This document shows positions 1 to 9,062 of a DNA stretch of 64,000 nucleotides, piece by piece (within the stretch, counting starts at the first letter, position 1; each line of letters opens with the position of its first letter). A program made the translations under genes and the position numbers. The DNA comes from an uncultured Acetatifactor sp. GTDB lineage: Bacteria; Bacillota; Clostridia; Lachnospirales; Lachnospiraceae. The notes beneath the pieces are model-generated. The model was not told where the DNA came from. It did not search any database and worked only from the letters and a program-made list of their open reading frames with translations. Location: the NCBI GenBank assembly GCA_910578215.1, contig CAJTPH010000002.1, positions 57,499 to 121,498 on the forward strand, read 5' to 3'.

Positions 1-74
1 GCACCGATATTGCCGATTTCTTTGAGAACGTCATAATAATTTTCAGTTACCTGGTCTAAGCTCATGTCGCCCAT
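1..74 (-). CDS. cheC: CheC, chemotaxis CheY-P phosphatase (N-terminal 24 codons only)
   Basis: Only the first 24 codons lie in the window. After ATG at 74 the frame reads a short polar start and then LKEIGNIGA, the first conserved helix of the CheC/CheX/FliY phosphatase family. A strong ribosome binding site (AAAGGAG, 84-90) sits 9 nt upstream. It follows cheW by 27 nt, which fits the cheA-cheW-cheC-cheD order of Firmicutes. CheC removes phosphate from CheY-P and in Bacillus acts with CheD in adaptation. The C-terminus cannot be judged. Confidence 0.8.
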   Translation of the reverse strand, partial: MGDMSLDQVTENYYDVLKEIGNIG

Positions 75-101
75 AAGTCATTGCTCCTTTGCCTGTAAGT
101 T

Positions 102-584
102 TTAGTTGCCCTCAAGGCTGACCGCACTTAAATCAAACAGCGAAATAAGCTCTCCGTTATGCTTTCCCACAGCGTTGATTAAGTTTGCCTTTTCATCCTT
201 CGCATTGTAAGTGATTTTTTCTATCTCATCGGCGGTGAGCTGCACAACCTCCTTCACCTCGTCTACGATAAAGCCCACGTTGCCTTCCTGCTCAAGCTTG
301 ACAACAATAATCCGGGATGCCTTTGTGATTTCATCCGCCGCAAGCCCCATCTTCAGACGCATACTGATGACCGGAATCACCTCTCCCCGGAGATTGATAA
401 CGCCCTTCAGATAGGCGGGCATCTTGGGCACTCTGGTAATATGCTGCATTCTTACGATATTATCGATATAACGGATGTCGATGCCGTACTGCTCCTCGCC
501 GAAGCGTATCACGATAAACTGAACCGTCTCTATAATACTTTGTTCTTCCTCGACAACGTAATTATTTGCTAAACTCAAATCCAT
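102..584 (-). CDS. cheW: CheW, receptor-kinase coupling protein
   Basis: A 160-residue protein made almost entirely of one CheW (SH3-like) domain, about residues 22-155. It has the family pattern of QFIVIRFGEEQYGIDI at the start and the LKGVINLRGEVIPVISM segment in the middle. CheW couples methyl-accepting chemotaxis receptors to the kinase CheA in the polar array. Length is usual for the family. It lies 19 nt downstream of cheA and before cheC in the same transcript. No second CheW or CheV is present in the window. Confidence 0.95.
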   Translation of the reverse strand: MDLSLANNYVVEEEQSIIETVQFIVIRFGEEQYGIDIRYIDNIVRMQHITRVPKMPAYLKGVINLRGEVIPVISMRLKMGLAADEITKASRIIVVKLEQEGNVGFIVDEVKEVVQLTADEIEKITYNAKDEKANLINAVGKHNGELISLFDLSAVSLEGN

Positions 585-603
585 AATTTATATACACCCC
601 TTT

Positions 604-2745
604 CTAAATCAATGCATTGGCATCAAGAATAAGAGCAATTTCACCGTCTCCCAGGATGGTTGCGCCGCTGATAAACTTGCACTGCCTGATATATTTTCCA
701 AGGGATTTGATAACTATCTCCTGCTGTCCTATCAGCTCGTCGATGACCAGGCCGGCAAGCTGATCCCCTTTCTTGACAATTACCACTATAAGGTTCGCCT
801 CGTCCTTATTGGAGCTCTCCACATCCAGCACCTGATTCAGACGAATCAGCGGAATGACGGAGCCGCGCAGATGGATGACCTCCTTATTCTGCACCAGCTT
901 CACATCGCTTGCGGGAATGTCCTCCAGGGTTTGGATGGAGCCCAGGGATATGGCGTACTTTTCGTCGCCGACAACGACCATCAGCGCCTGGATAATCGCC
1001 AGGGTCAGGGGAAGCCTGACCGTCCATGTGCTCCCCACGCCCAGCTGGGATTTCACCTCCACCTCGCCGCTCAGGGATTCTATCTTGGACTTGACAACAT
1101 CCAGCCCCACGCCTCTGCCGGATACATCGGTAACCTGCTTTGCAGTGGAGAAGCTGGGCAGGAACAAAAGGCTGATAATTTCCTTATCCGTCATGTTAGC
1201 CGCCTGCTCCGGCGTGATGGCGCCTCTCTCGATAGCCTTCGCCTTCACCGCCTCCACATCGATGCCGTTGCCGTCGTCTCTCACCTCTATAATGACATTG
1301 TTTCCCTCCTGATATGCGTCAAGGAAAATGGAACCTACCGCGGGCTTGCCTCTCATTGCACGCACCTCCGCCGACTCCAGTCCGTGGTCCGCGGAGTTTC
1401 TCAGCAAATGCATCAGAGGATCTCCGATCTCATCTACAACGGTACGGTCAAGCTCCGTCTCCTCACCGGACATATACAGCTCCATCTTCTTGTCCAACTT
1501 CTTGGACAGGTCCCTGATCATGCGGGGGAACTTCGTCACGACGCTTTCGATAGGCACCATCCTCACCTTCATAACGGATTCATGCAGGTTGGTTGTGACG
1601 CTTTCCAGATACTCGATCTGCTCGTTGAAGGCGCTGTTGACAGCCGTTTCTTCCTGACTGGAGGCTGCCACCAGCGAATTCTTTGCAATGATCAGCTCGC
1701 TCACCAGATTCATCAGGGAATCCAGCTTTTCAATATCCACCCGCACGGTACAGTTTACCACCGGCTTGTTTGACGCCGGTTTCTTTACATCATTCTTAGG
1801 CGCTGCCGCCGGAGCAGCCGCAGGCGCCGATGCGGCCGCAGCGGGCTCTGCCGCAGATTCGGAGGGCTGTGCAGGCACCTGCTTCACCTCCTCCGGCGCA
1901 GGACTTTCCTCCGCCTCGTCCGCAGCGCTGTAATTTTTATTATTCTCAAGCTCGATAGGCGCGCCGACCACCCTTTCGATCTCGGACACCGCCGACGCCG
2001 CGGCAATCACCTGGTCCAGCTCCGCGTCCGACAAAATAATCAGCGTGAAATCCCTGTCAAACTTCTCGTCCTCCACATCCTGGGCACTGGGGTCGGAAAT
2101 AATGATCTCACCCAGACCCTCCACCGCCTTGAATACCAGAAAAGCTCTTGCCGCCTTCAGGATACAGGCCTCATGAATACGCACGTTTAAACCATATATA
2201 TTTTTGCCCTGATTCCTGGCTTCCTTAATTACCCTGATCTGAGAATCCTCCAGCGAAATCTCATCCCACTTGTTTCCTGCGCCGTCGACCGGCGCCGCAG
2301 ACTCCGCCGCGGGAGCGTGCGCCGTATTCCCCTGCTTTACACCCCCGTCCCTGCCGGACAGGAAATCGTTCAGCTGTCTTATCAGGGGCTCGTTGTCGTT
2401 GGTTCCCTCGTCCGCGGAATTCTGAATATTATCCGTATACTCCTCCAGCGCATCCAGGCATTTAAAGAGCAAATCTACCATCTCGGGCACAACCTTCAGA
2501 TTTCCGTTGCGCACCTCGGAGAAGACATTCTCCATGTCATGGGTCAGAGTCTGCATCCTCGAATAACCCATTGTGCCTGCCATTCCCTTCAGGGAATGCG
2601 CCGCGCGGAAAATTTCATTTATAGTGTCCATGCTTTCGGGGTCTGATTCCAATTCCATAATCCTTGTGTTAAGATTTTGTAAATGCTCCCTGGCCTCGTC
2701 AAGAAAAATCTCCAAATACTGACTTACATCCATACCTGTGCCCAT
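604..2745 (-). CDS. cheA: CheA, chemotaxis histidine kinase
   Basis: A 713-residue CheA with all classical modules in order. The HPt domain has the phosphorylated histidine at about residue 50 (RAAHSLKGMAG). A P2-like region follows (about 165-270), then an Ala/Pro-rich linker (about 295-325), the dimerisation helices, the ATPase domain with the N box (LLRNSADHGLE) and G boxes (VRDDGNGID, GRGVGLDVV), and a C-terminal CheW-like domain. It phosphorylates CheY and CheB in response to receptors. A second in-frame ATG (MDVSQY, 2733) may be the true start, because the AAAGGA site directly abuts the first ATG. It lies between cheB and cheW. Confidence 0.96.
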   Translation of the reverse strand: MGTGMDVSQYLEIFLDEAREHLQNLNTRIMELESDPESMDTINEIFRAAHSLKGMAGTMGYSRMQTLTHDMENVFSEVRNGNLKVVPEMVDLLFKCLDALEEYTDNIQNSADEGTNDNEPLIRQLNDFLSGRDGGVKQGNTAHAPAAESAAPVDGAGNKWDEISLEDSQIRVIKEARNQGKNIYGLNVRIHEACILKAARAFLVFKAVEGLGEIIISDPSAQDVEDEKFDRDFTLIILSDAELDQVIAAASAVSEIERVVGAPIELENNKNYSAADEAEESPAPEEVKQVPAQPSESAAEPAAAASAPAAAPAAAPKNDVKKPASNKPVVNCTVRVDIEKLDSLMNLVSELIIAKNSLVAASSQEETAVNSAFNEQIEYLESVTTNLHESVMKVRMVPIESVVTKFPRMIRDLSKKLDKKMELYMSGEETELDRTVVDEIGDPLMHLLRNSADHGLESAEVRAMRGKPAVGSIFLDAYQEGNNVIIEVRDDGNGIDVEAVKAKAIERGAITPEQAANMTDKEIISLLFLPSFSTAKQVTDVSGRGVGLDVVKSKIESLSGEVEVKSQLGVGSTWTVRLPLTLAIIQALMVVVGDEKYAISLGSIQTLEDIPASDVKLVQNKEVIHLRGSVIPLIRLNQVLDVESSNKDEANLIVVIVKKGDQLAGLVIDELIGQQEIVIKSLGKYIRQCKFISGATILGDGEIALILDANALI

Positions 2746-2767
2746 TCCTTTCTCTTGTTAATACAGC

Positions 2768-3856
2768 TCACTTCACACCCACATTCAGGATGATCTCCTG
2801 CGCGATCTGTTCAAGCGGAACAATCTGATCGGCCAAGCCTGCGGCCGCTACGCTTTTCGGCATACCGTACACGATGCTCGTCGCCTGATCCTGCGTGATA
2901 ACATGAACTTTTTTTGTGGCTTCAAGATTCCTGATTCCCGCTGTGCCGTCGGCCCCCATACCTGTCATTACCACACATATGACCTGGTCAAACCGGCTGT
3001 CCGCAAGCGATTCATACATATAGTTGGCACAGGGCTTTACACCCTCTCTCGCAGGCTCGTCGGTATAATGAATAACATGCCTTCCCGCCGCTGACGTGAC
3101 AACATTCAAGTGCCTGCCGCCCATTGCGATATACACTGTACCTTCCCTCAGCTCGTCGCCCTCCGCCGCCTCCTTCACCGTGACTGCACTGAGCGAATTC
3201 ATGCGCTCCGCAAACGAAGCGGTAAATCCCTTTGGCATATGCTGCACGATCAGCACCGGCGCGTCCAGATCCGCCGGGAGCTGGGGAATGACAGCCTGCA
3301 GTGCCTTGGGACCGCCCGTGGAGCTGGCAATCGCCACGACCTTCGTCCCCTGGGTGAGCTTTGCGGAGAATTTCTTGGCAATATCCACCATTTTCGTAAT
3401 GGTCTCCTTGCTCTCCTGGAGCTTCTTCTGGGAATCAAAGACGGGCAGCCTGCTGTTTGCCACCACATCCAGGGTCTCCAGCAGCTCTGTCTTAAAGGAC
3501 TCAACACGGCAGTCCATGGCGCTGTCAGGCTTATGTATGAAATCAAGGGCTCCAAGCTCCAAAGCATCGAGAGTGGTCTGCGCCCCCTCCTTCGTATCTG
3601 TGCTCGCCACCATAACCCTTGCTGAAATCTTGAATCTGCGGAGCTCCTCCAAAAGCTGCAGCCCGTTCATTCTGGGCATGTTTACATCCATGACAACCGC
3701 ATCATACTGATTTCTGCTTAACAGGTCAAAGGCTTCCACGCCATTTGTCGCTCTTTCCACAACCTGAAACCTTTCATCAGCATCAATTATATCACAAAGT
3801 ACCCTTCTCATGAGTGCAGAGTCATCCACAACCAAAATTTTTTTCGGCATATTCAT
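2768..3856 (-). CDS. cheB: CheB, protein-glutamate methylesterase/deamidase
   Basis: An N-terminal receiver domain (about 5-125; VVDDSALMRR, phosphoacceptor in VVMDVNMP) is joined by a linker to a C-terminal methylesterase domain. The catalytic residues are visible: Ser in IASSTGGPKAL, His in VQHMPKGFT and Asp in VMTGMGADG. CheB removes methyl groups from receptors for adaptation. Three starts are possible (GTG 3859, ATG 3856, ATG 3850). ATG 3856 fits best with the GAAGGGG site 5 nt upstream. The start overlaps or abuts the stop of the PilZ gene. CheR, its methyltransferase partner, is not in the window. Confidence 0.95.
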   Translation of the reverse strand: MNMPKKILVVDDSALMRRVLCDIIDADERFQVVERATNGVEAFDLLSRNQYDAVVMDVNMPRMNGLQLLEELRRFKISARVMVASTDTKEGAQTTLDALELGALDFIHKPDSAMDCRVESFKTELLETLDVVANSRLPVFDSQKKLQESKETITKMVDIAKKFSAKLTQGTKVVAIASSTGGPKALQAVIPQLPADLDAPVLIVQHMPKGFTASFAERMNSLSAVTVKEAAEGDELREGTVYIAMGGRHLNVVTSAAGRHVIHYTDEPAREGVKPCANYMYESLADSRFDQVICVVMTGMGADGTAGIRNLEATKKVHVITQDQATSIVYGMPKSVAAAGLADQIVPLEQIAQEIILNVGVK

Positions 3857-3858
3857 CA

Positions 3859-4578
3859 CTACCCCTTCTTACGGCTTTTTCTTTCCTCCTCAAAGATATA
3901 CCTGATGATTTCCTCACGGGTCTCCGTATCCATGTCATAATACTGCACACGATGCTCATAAACGCCGGAACGGTTTTCCAGCTCCTTCGCGCTCAAAACC
4001 TTTCCGACTACCTCGTATTTCTTTCTGTCTCCGCCCTTGAAAAGATGGTAGCTGCAATAAAGCAGGCTGCCGGGCTCATAGTACTGGGAGGAAAGAAAGC
4101 GCAGCCCTCCCCCGCTGATATCCACAATCACGCTCTGTTTGAGGGGCAGTCCCGGAGTCAGGGAATAGGGCATCTTCTGCTCTATCGTCTGCAGCTCGGT
4201 CTCCTCCAGATTGCGTGAATACATTTCCAGCGCGCAGCTGAATCGATAATACTCCCGTCTCTGGAATTTTCTTAAATTGCTGGTCAGCTCCACCACAAGC
4301 AGGTAGACATTGTCGCTCTTATACCTGTCAATAATTCTTGCAAAGCATTGATACAAGCTGTCTTTCCCATAAAAAACAATGTCGTACTCACTGTCAACCG
4401 GCAGAAGAATCAGCTTGGTTTTTTCCATGGGCATTGTGATCTCCAGGGTATCCTCGGACAAAACATCATATACCGAGCTGATATAGGTTTTTCCCTTCTC
4501 ATCCCCCTGTTTCTCGCCGTCCTTCTCAACATTGTGAAGCTCGATTTTGTTAAACCTTGTAATAAAATTTGAAAGCAT
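3859..4578 (-). CDS. YcgR-like PilZ-domain flagellar brake, c-di-GMP receptor
   Basis: A 239-residue protein with a YcgR-type N-terminal beta domain (about 30-105) and a C-terminal PilZ domain. The c-di-GMP signature is intact: RxxxR at about R108-R112 (QRREYYR) and DxSxxG at about 153-158 (DISGGG). Proteins of this family slow or stop the flagellar motor when c-di-GMP is high. Its place between flhG and cheB supports a motor role. It relates functionally to the HD-GYP gene at 45-46 kb, if that enzyme is active. Start ATG 4578 is in an AT-rich gap with a moderate ribosome binding site. Confidence 0.85.
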   Translation of the reverse strand: MLSNFITRFNKIELHNVEKDGEKQGDEKGKTYISSVYDVLSEDTLEITMPMEKTKLILLPVDSEYDIVFYGKDSLYQCFARIIDRYKSDNVYLLVVELTSNLRKFQRREYYRFSCALEMYSRNLEETELQTIEQKMPYSLTPGLPLKQSVIVDISGGGLRFLSSQYYEPGSLLYCSYHLFKGGDRKKYEVVGKVLSAKELENRSGVYEHRVQYYDMDTETREEIIRYIFEEERKSRKKG

Positions 4579-4664
4579 ATCTGCAGCTGCCTCCTGTCCT
4601 GTCTTAATAATGTTTTATTTTAATTTACAAAACCGCAGCTCCCTCATCCTGCAGCTCTGCCCCC

Positions 4665-5540
4665 TTATTTTTTACCATTAATTATATGTGAAAAAAATGC
4701 CGCCATGCCTCTTTTAGGCTGTCTCTCAGCCTCCGTCCTGCCCAGCAGTCTCTCCGCAATCCGCTGATATGCCTGCGTTGACCGCGCCCCCGGGTTCTGC
4801 AAAGAAACCGGAACCTGCCGCATGACGGCTCCCGACAGCTGGCTGTCCTCCGGAACAAAACCCAGATAGGTCATGGGAATCTTCAAATAACGCTCTACTA
4901 CCGCATTTAACTTGTCAAACAGTATCTGTCCTTCCGGTCCCTTTGACACCCTGTTTACAAGCATCTTCACCTTGGTCGCTTCCTGGTCATACCGGGGATG
5001 GCGATACAGCGCCTTCAGCAGCGAATAGGAATCCGTGATGGACGTGGGCTCCGGCGTGGTTACAAGCAGTATTTCCCCGCTTGCCACAAGAAATTCCAGC
5101 ACAGCGTCGGCAATTCCCGCCCCCGTATCCACTATTATGATATCCGCCATGGCATCCAGCTGCACCAGATTCTGAATAATATAATTCAGATAATCCTGAC
5201 TCAGGTTCGACATACCCGCAATACCGCTTCCCCCGGAGATAAACCCAACATCCATGGGGCCCCAAGTGATAATATCCGTTATGCTTTTCCCCTGATAGAT
5301 CAGATCACAAAGATTGTGCTTCGGCACGGTGCCAAACATAATTTCAATATTTGCAAGGCCAAAATCCGCATCCAGAATAATGACCTTTTTACCCATTTTA
5401 CGAAACTGTATCGCCAGATTAATGGATGTGTTGGACTTTCCAACTCCGCCTTTTCCGCTTGTAACAGTAATGACACGAGCCAAGGGTCTTATCTGCTGTT
5501 GTCCCGCTTTTATGATTCGTAACTGCTCCGCCTGGTCCAT
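4665..5540 (-). CDS. flhG: FlhG (YlxH/MinD-like) ATPase controlling flagellar number
   Basis: A 291-residue ParA/MinD-superfamily ATPase. The deviant Walker A motif SGKGGVGKSN is at about 28-37, followed by ILDADFGLANIE (about 55-66) and DTGAG. The C-terminus (AFFSHIINGKK) could form a membrane-binding amphipathic helix, as in MinD. FlhG works with the GTPase FlhF to set the site and number of flagella. The gene follows flhF directly, with 73 nt between them holding a short GC-rich hairpin (5561-5576). Confidence 0.93.
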   Translation of the reverse strand: MDQAEQLRIIKAGQQQIRPLARVITVTSGKGGVGKSNTSINLAIQFRKMGKKVIILDADFGLANIEIMFGTVPKHNLCDLIYQGKSITDIITWGPMDVGFISGGSGIAGMSNLSQDYLNYIIQNLVQLDAMADIIIVDTGAGIADAVLEFLVASGEILLVTTPEPTSITDSYSLLKALYRHPRYDQEATKVKMLVNRVSKGPEGQILFDKLNAVVERYLKIPMTYLGFVPEDSQLSGAVMRQVPVSLQNPGARSTQAYQRIAERLLGRTEAERQPKRGMAAFFSHIINGKK

Positions 5541-5613
5541 ATCCTACCTCCTATTTCCAGCTGCCGCAGGCGGCAGCCTGTTCCGCTCTCTTATCTTCAG
5601 CCCCCATGAGAGC

Positions 5614-6837
5614 CTACACCTTTTCGTTTTTAGTACTCAAAAGCTGTTTCACCGTTTTCTGCGGGTCAAACGCTTCAATATCGCTGGGAACATTCTGCCC
5701 GTATGTCACGTAGGCAATGGGTTTATCGGTAAAAAGCTTGATATTCATCAGATTTCCCATCATCGCCGTCTCGTCCAGCTTCGTAAAAATCAGCTGATAG
5801 TCCGCAACCGGTTTATAGCTCGCCGCAATTTTTATCAGGTCGCGGTATTTCGTAGTGGCGGACAGCACCAGAAAGGTCTGGCACTCCCCTGACTCGTTCA
5901 TCGCCTTCAGCAGACTTTTCATACTGTCAAGACGCTCCTCATTCTGATGGGAATGGCCCATGGTATCTACAAATATGTAGTCATAGTCCCTGAAATCCCG
6001 AACCGCTTTTCTGGCGTCATCCTCGGAATAGATCACGCGAAAGGGAACCTCAAGAATGTTTGCATAGGTTCTGAGCTGCTCAGCCGCAGCGATCCTGTAG
6101 GTGTCCGCGGTCAAAAGCGCCACCTTCTTTTTCTGCTCCATGGAAAAGCCGCTGGCAATTTTCGCTATGGTGGTGGTCTTTCCTACGCCGGTGGGTCCCA
6201 TAAAGAGCACGATCTTGGGTCCGGATTCCGCCGGAGTGATGCCCTCCGCCTTGCTGAACATCAAAATCATTTTCTGATATACATTCGCAAGAATATAGTC
6301 AAACGGCAGATTGGGCTTTCTGGTCTTGTCCACATCGTCCACAATCTGATTCGCATATTTTTCGTCAACCTCGCTGTCAAGCATGGTGTTATACAAAAGA
6401 CGGATAAATCTATCCTGTTCCGTATCCTCCTTACTCTCTGCCGCATCCTCCTTCTCGGATGAGGCAGACTCGTCCGAGCCTTCACTCTCGCCTTTTTCCA
6501 TCTCGCTCTGTTGAAAACGAGTCACAAGCAGCGCCTGCAGGCTGTCCAGCTTCTTCTCTATATTCTGCGAGCTCTCGGTCACCACATTCACCGCTGTCTG
6601 TGTGGCGCGTACCTGCGTTTCCAGCTTGGAGGTATCCTTTGACGGCGCAGGCCGCTGGATATCCCTTTCCTCCTCCAGCGCAACGGTGATCTCCACCTGC
6701 TTTGCCGCAAAGAGGCCCGCTATGCCTTTCTTTTTCACATCCCTGACATTCATGATTACGACGCCGCTTCCCAGCTCCTTTTTCGCAGCCTCCACCGCGT
6801 CGCTCTCTGTCTTTCCCACATACTTTTTAATAATCAT
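5614..6837 (-). CDS. flhF: FlhF, SRP-type GTPase for flagellar placement
   Basis: A 407-residue protein with a short basic N-terminus, a charged low-complexity middle (about 112-142, Glu/Ser-rich) and a C-terminal SRP54/FtsY-like NG domain. The G1 motif GPTGVGKTTT is at about 214-223, then the DTYRIAAAEQLRTYA segment, DTMGH as G3 and TKLDET as G4. The ATG shares one base with the flhA stop, so the two are translationally coupled. FlhF recruits early flagellar components to the assembly site. Confidence 0.95.
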   Translation of the reverse strand: MIIKKYVGKTESDAVEAAKKELGSGVVIMNVRDVKKKGIAGLFAAKQVEITVALEEERDIQRPAPSKDTSKLETQVRATQTAVNVVTESSQNIEKKLDSLQALLVTRFQQSEMEKGESEGSDESASSEKEDAAESKEDTEQDRFIRLLYNTMLDSEVDEKYANQIVDDVDKTRKPNLPFDYILANVYQKMILMFSKAEGITPAESGPKIVLFMGPTGVGKTTTIAKIASGFSMEQKKKVALLTADTYRIAAAEQLRTYANILEVPFRVIYSEDDARKAVRDFRDYDYIFVDTMGHSHQNEERLDSMKSLLKAMNESGECQTFLVLSATTKYRDLIKIAASYKPVADYQLIFTKLDETAMMGNLMNIKLFTDKPIAYVTYGQNVPSDIEAFDPQKTVKQLLSTKNEKV

Positions 6838-8885
6838 TATGCCGTCACCATCCCAACTGACTGTAGTTCTACGTTAGATTCCACTTCATTGTAAGACACG
6901 ACCACCAGGTCCTTATAATAGTCTTCTATCAAACGCTTAAAATATATACGCACAATAGGCGACGTTATAATAATGGGATTTTTTCCCAGGTTTTCCAGCT
7001 TTTTTGCCTCTTTGCCCACACAGTCGATAATCGCCCTCGACCGGTTGGGGTCCAGATTGAGAAAAGCTCCGTTTTCCGTCTGCTTCACGCCTCCCATGAT
7101 CTCCTGTTCGATCTTAGGGTCAAGCGTCACCACCTGAGTAGTCTCATGGGCAGGGAAATATTTCGTAGAGATAGCACGCTTCAGGGCCTGCCTCACATAC
7201 TCCGTCAAAATATCCGGGTCTCTGGTAGTGGGTGCATAGTCCGCCAGAGTCTCCATAATCGTCAAAAGATCCCTGATGGAAATACCCTCCTTCAGGAGAT
7301 TCTGAAGCACCTTCTGGATCTCGCCCAGCCCCAGCAGCTTGGGCATCAGCTCATCCACAAGCGAAGGATTGGTCTCCTTGAGATTGTTGACAAGATTCTG
7401 TACATCCTGTCTTGTCAAAAGCTCAGATATATACTGCCTGATGGTCTCGGTCAGATGTGTGGCGATAATGGAGGGCGGGTCCACCACGGTATAGCCCAGG
7501 CTCTCCGCTCTCTCCCTCTGCCCCTCCGTGATCCAGATCGCAGGCAGGTGGAAGGAAGGCTCGAAGGTAGGAATACCCGTGATCTCCTCCTCAACATAGC
7601 CGGGATTCATCGCCATGTAATGGTCGAAAAGAATTTCTCCCTCACTGATCTGAATACCCTTTATTTTAATAATATACTGGTTCGGGTTCAGCTGGATATT
7701 GTCCCTCAAACGAATAATGGGGACAACGGTTCCCAGCTCCAGGGCGATCTGCCGTCGTATCATAACCACACGATCCAGCAGGTCTCCTCCCTGATTGACA
7801 TCCGCAAGGGGAATGATACCGTAACCGAACTCCAGCTCGATAGGGTCCACCTGCAGCAGGCTGTTGACGTTTTCAGGCTGCCTGATCTCGTCCGCAGCCG
7901 CCTCCTCCGAGTCTACCTCGCTTTCTATCTGCGCCGTCTCCAGATTGCCGGCAATGACCCTGCCGCCAACCACAAATACCAGCCCCATTCCCAGGAACAG
8001 GATTGTATTCAGGTCGGTTGCGATTCCCAAAAACGCAAGCGTCGCCCCCACCAGGTACATGACCTTCGGCACGCCGAACAGCTGCTTTACAATCGTAGGA
8101 CCAAACTCCGCCTCCTTGCCGCCCTTTGTCACCAGAATACCGGTTGACAGAGAAATCAGCAGGGAAGGAATCTGACTTACCAGACCGTCACCGATGGTAA
8201 GAATACCGTAGTTGTCAAGGGCGGACATGACATCCATGTTGCTTCGCAGCATGCCCATGGCAATACCGCCTATGAGGTTGATCGCCGTCAGCAGAAGGCC
8301 GGCGGTTGCGTCTCCCTTTACATATTTTACGGCACCGTCCATGGAGCCGAAGAAGCTGGACTCCTGCTGGATCTTGTCACGCCTTGCCTGCGCTTCCTTG
8401 TCGTCGATGACGCCCGTATTCAAATCGGCGTCGATTGCCATCTGCTTACCGGGCATGGCATCCAGGGTAAATCTTGCGGTTACCTCAGCCACACGCTCGG
8501 AGCCCTTATTGATAACCATGAACTGAATCAAAATCAGAATAACAAAGACTATGGCGCCTATGATCAGGTCGCCGCCTCCCACGAACTGTCCGAAGGTCAT
8601 GACCACGTTTCCCGCCGTGCCGGTCCTCAGAATCAGCCTGGTTGAGGAAACGTTCATGGCAAGCCTGAAAATGGTGGTAAACAGCAAAATCGTAGGGAAG
8701 AAGGACAAGTCCAGCACTTCCTTGGAAAACATGCACACAAAGAGAATCGTAAACGCAAGCGCCATGTTCAATGCCATAAATACATCCAAAAGCACCGCGG
8801 GAAAGGGTACGATCAGCATTATAAAAGCCACCAGAATATAAATCGCCACCATGGCATCCGTCTTCTGTAATCTTGAAAAATTCAT
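6837..8885 (-). CDS. flhA: FlhA, flagellar type III export gate protein
   Basis: The frame stays open to 9050, but ATG 8885 has an excellent ribosome binding site (AAAGGAGGGG, 8891-8900) and gives 682 residues, the usual FlhA length. The N-terminal half has about eight membrane segments (first: IYILVAFIMLIVPFPAVLL) and the FHIPEP-type cytoplasmic loop signature (RFTLDAMPGKQMAIDADLN). The C-terminal half is the cytoplasmic export platform. With FlhB, FliP, FliQ and FliR it forms the proton-driven export gate. All five genes lie together here. Confidence 0.97.
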   Translation of the reverse strand: MNFSRLQKTDAMVAIYILVAFIMLIVPFPAVLLDVFMALNMALAFTILFVCMFSKEVLDLSFFPTILLFTTIFRLAMNVSSTRLILRTGTAGNVVMTFGQFVGGGDLIIGAIVFVILILIQFMVINKGSERVAEVTARFTLDAMPGKQMAIDADLNTGVIDDKEAQARRDKIQQESSFFGSMDGAVKYVKGDATAGLLLTAINLIGGIAMGMLRSNMDVMSALDNYGILTIGDGLVSQIPSLLISLSTGILVTKGGKEAEFGPTIVKQLFGVPKVMYLVGATLAFLGIATDLNTILFLGMGLVFVVGGRVIAGNLETAQIESEVDSEEAAADEIRQPENVNSLLQVDPIELEFGYGIIPLADVNQGGDLLDRVVMIRRQIALELGTVVPIIRLRDNIQLNPNQYIIKIKGIQISEGEILFDHYMAMNPGYVEEEITGIPTFEPSFHLPAIWITEGQRERAESLGYTVVDPPSIIATHLTETIRQYISELLTRQDVQNLVNNLKETNPSLVDELMPKLLGLGEIQKVLQNLLKEGISIRDLLTIMETLADYAPTTRDPDILTEYVRQALKRAISTKYFPAHETTQVVTLDPKIEQEIMGGVKQTENGAFLNLDPNRSRAIIDCVGKEAKKLENLGKNPIIITSPIVRIYFKRLIEDYYKDLVVVSYNEVESNVELQSVGMVTA

Positions 8886-9062
8886 GCTGTCCCCTCCTTT
8901 CTGAATTCTAATCAAACCCTTATTTTTATTTTTAACCCCTGTCAGAGATAATTCTCTTAATTTATAATGAAACCTGTACGTTCCGGGAAGCCCCCGGAAA
9001 AATTCAGCCGGCATCCCATGCCGATTGAGGCCCGGCATGCGCCTTACCAATATTATAATCTA
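8886..9062 (-). other. flhB-flhA gap with two GC-rich hairpins
   Basis: This 177-bp gap is among the largest in the motility operon. It has two short perfect hairpins: TTCCGGG/CCCGGAA (8981-8987 with 8993-8999) and CGGCAT/ATGCCG (9009-9014 with 9018-9023), followed by another GGCATGC at 9033-9040. There is no T tract, so a classical terminator is unlikely. It may affect mRNA processing. The flhA frame runs through part of the gap but shows no FlhA-like sequence there. Confidence 0.5.

Noticed and set aside
8886..9050. Upstream extension of FlhA by 55 residues
   Set aside because: The extension has no similarity to FlhA, contains the hairpins, and the start at 8885 has a much better ribosome binding site and gives the normal length.
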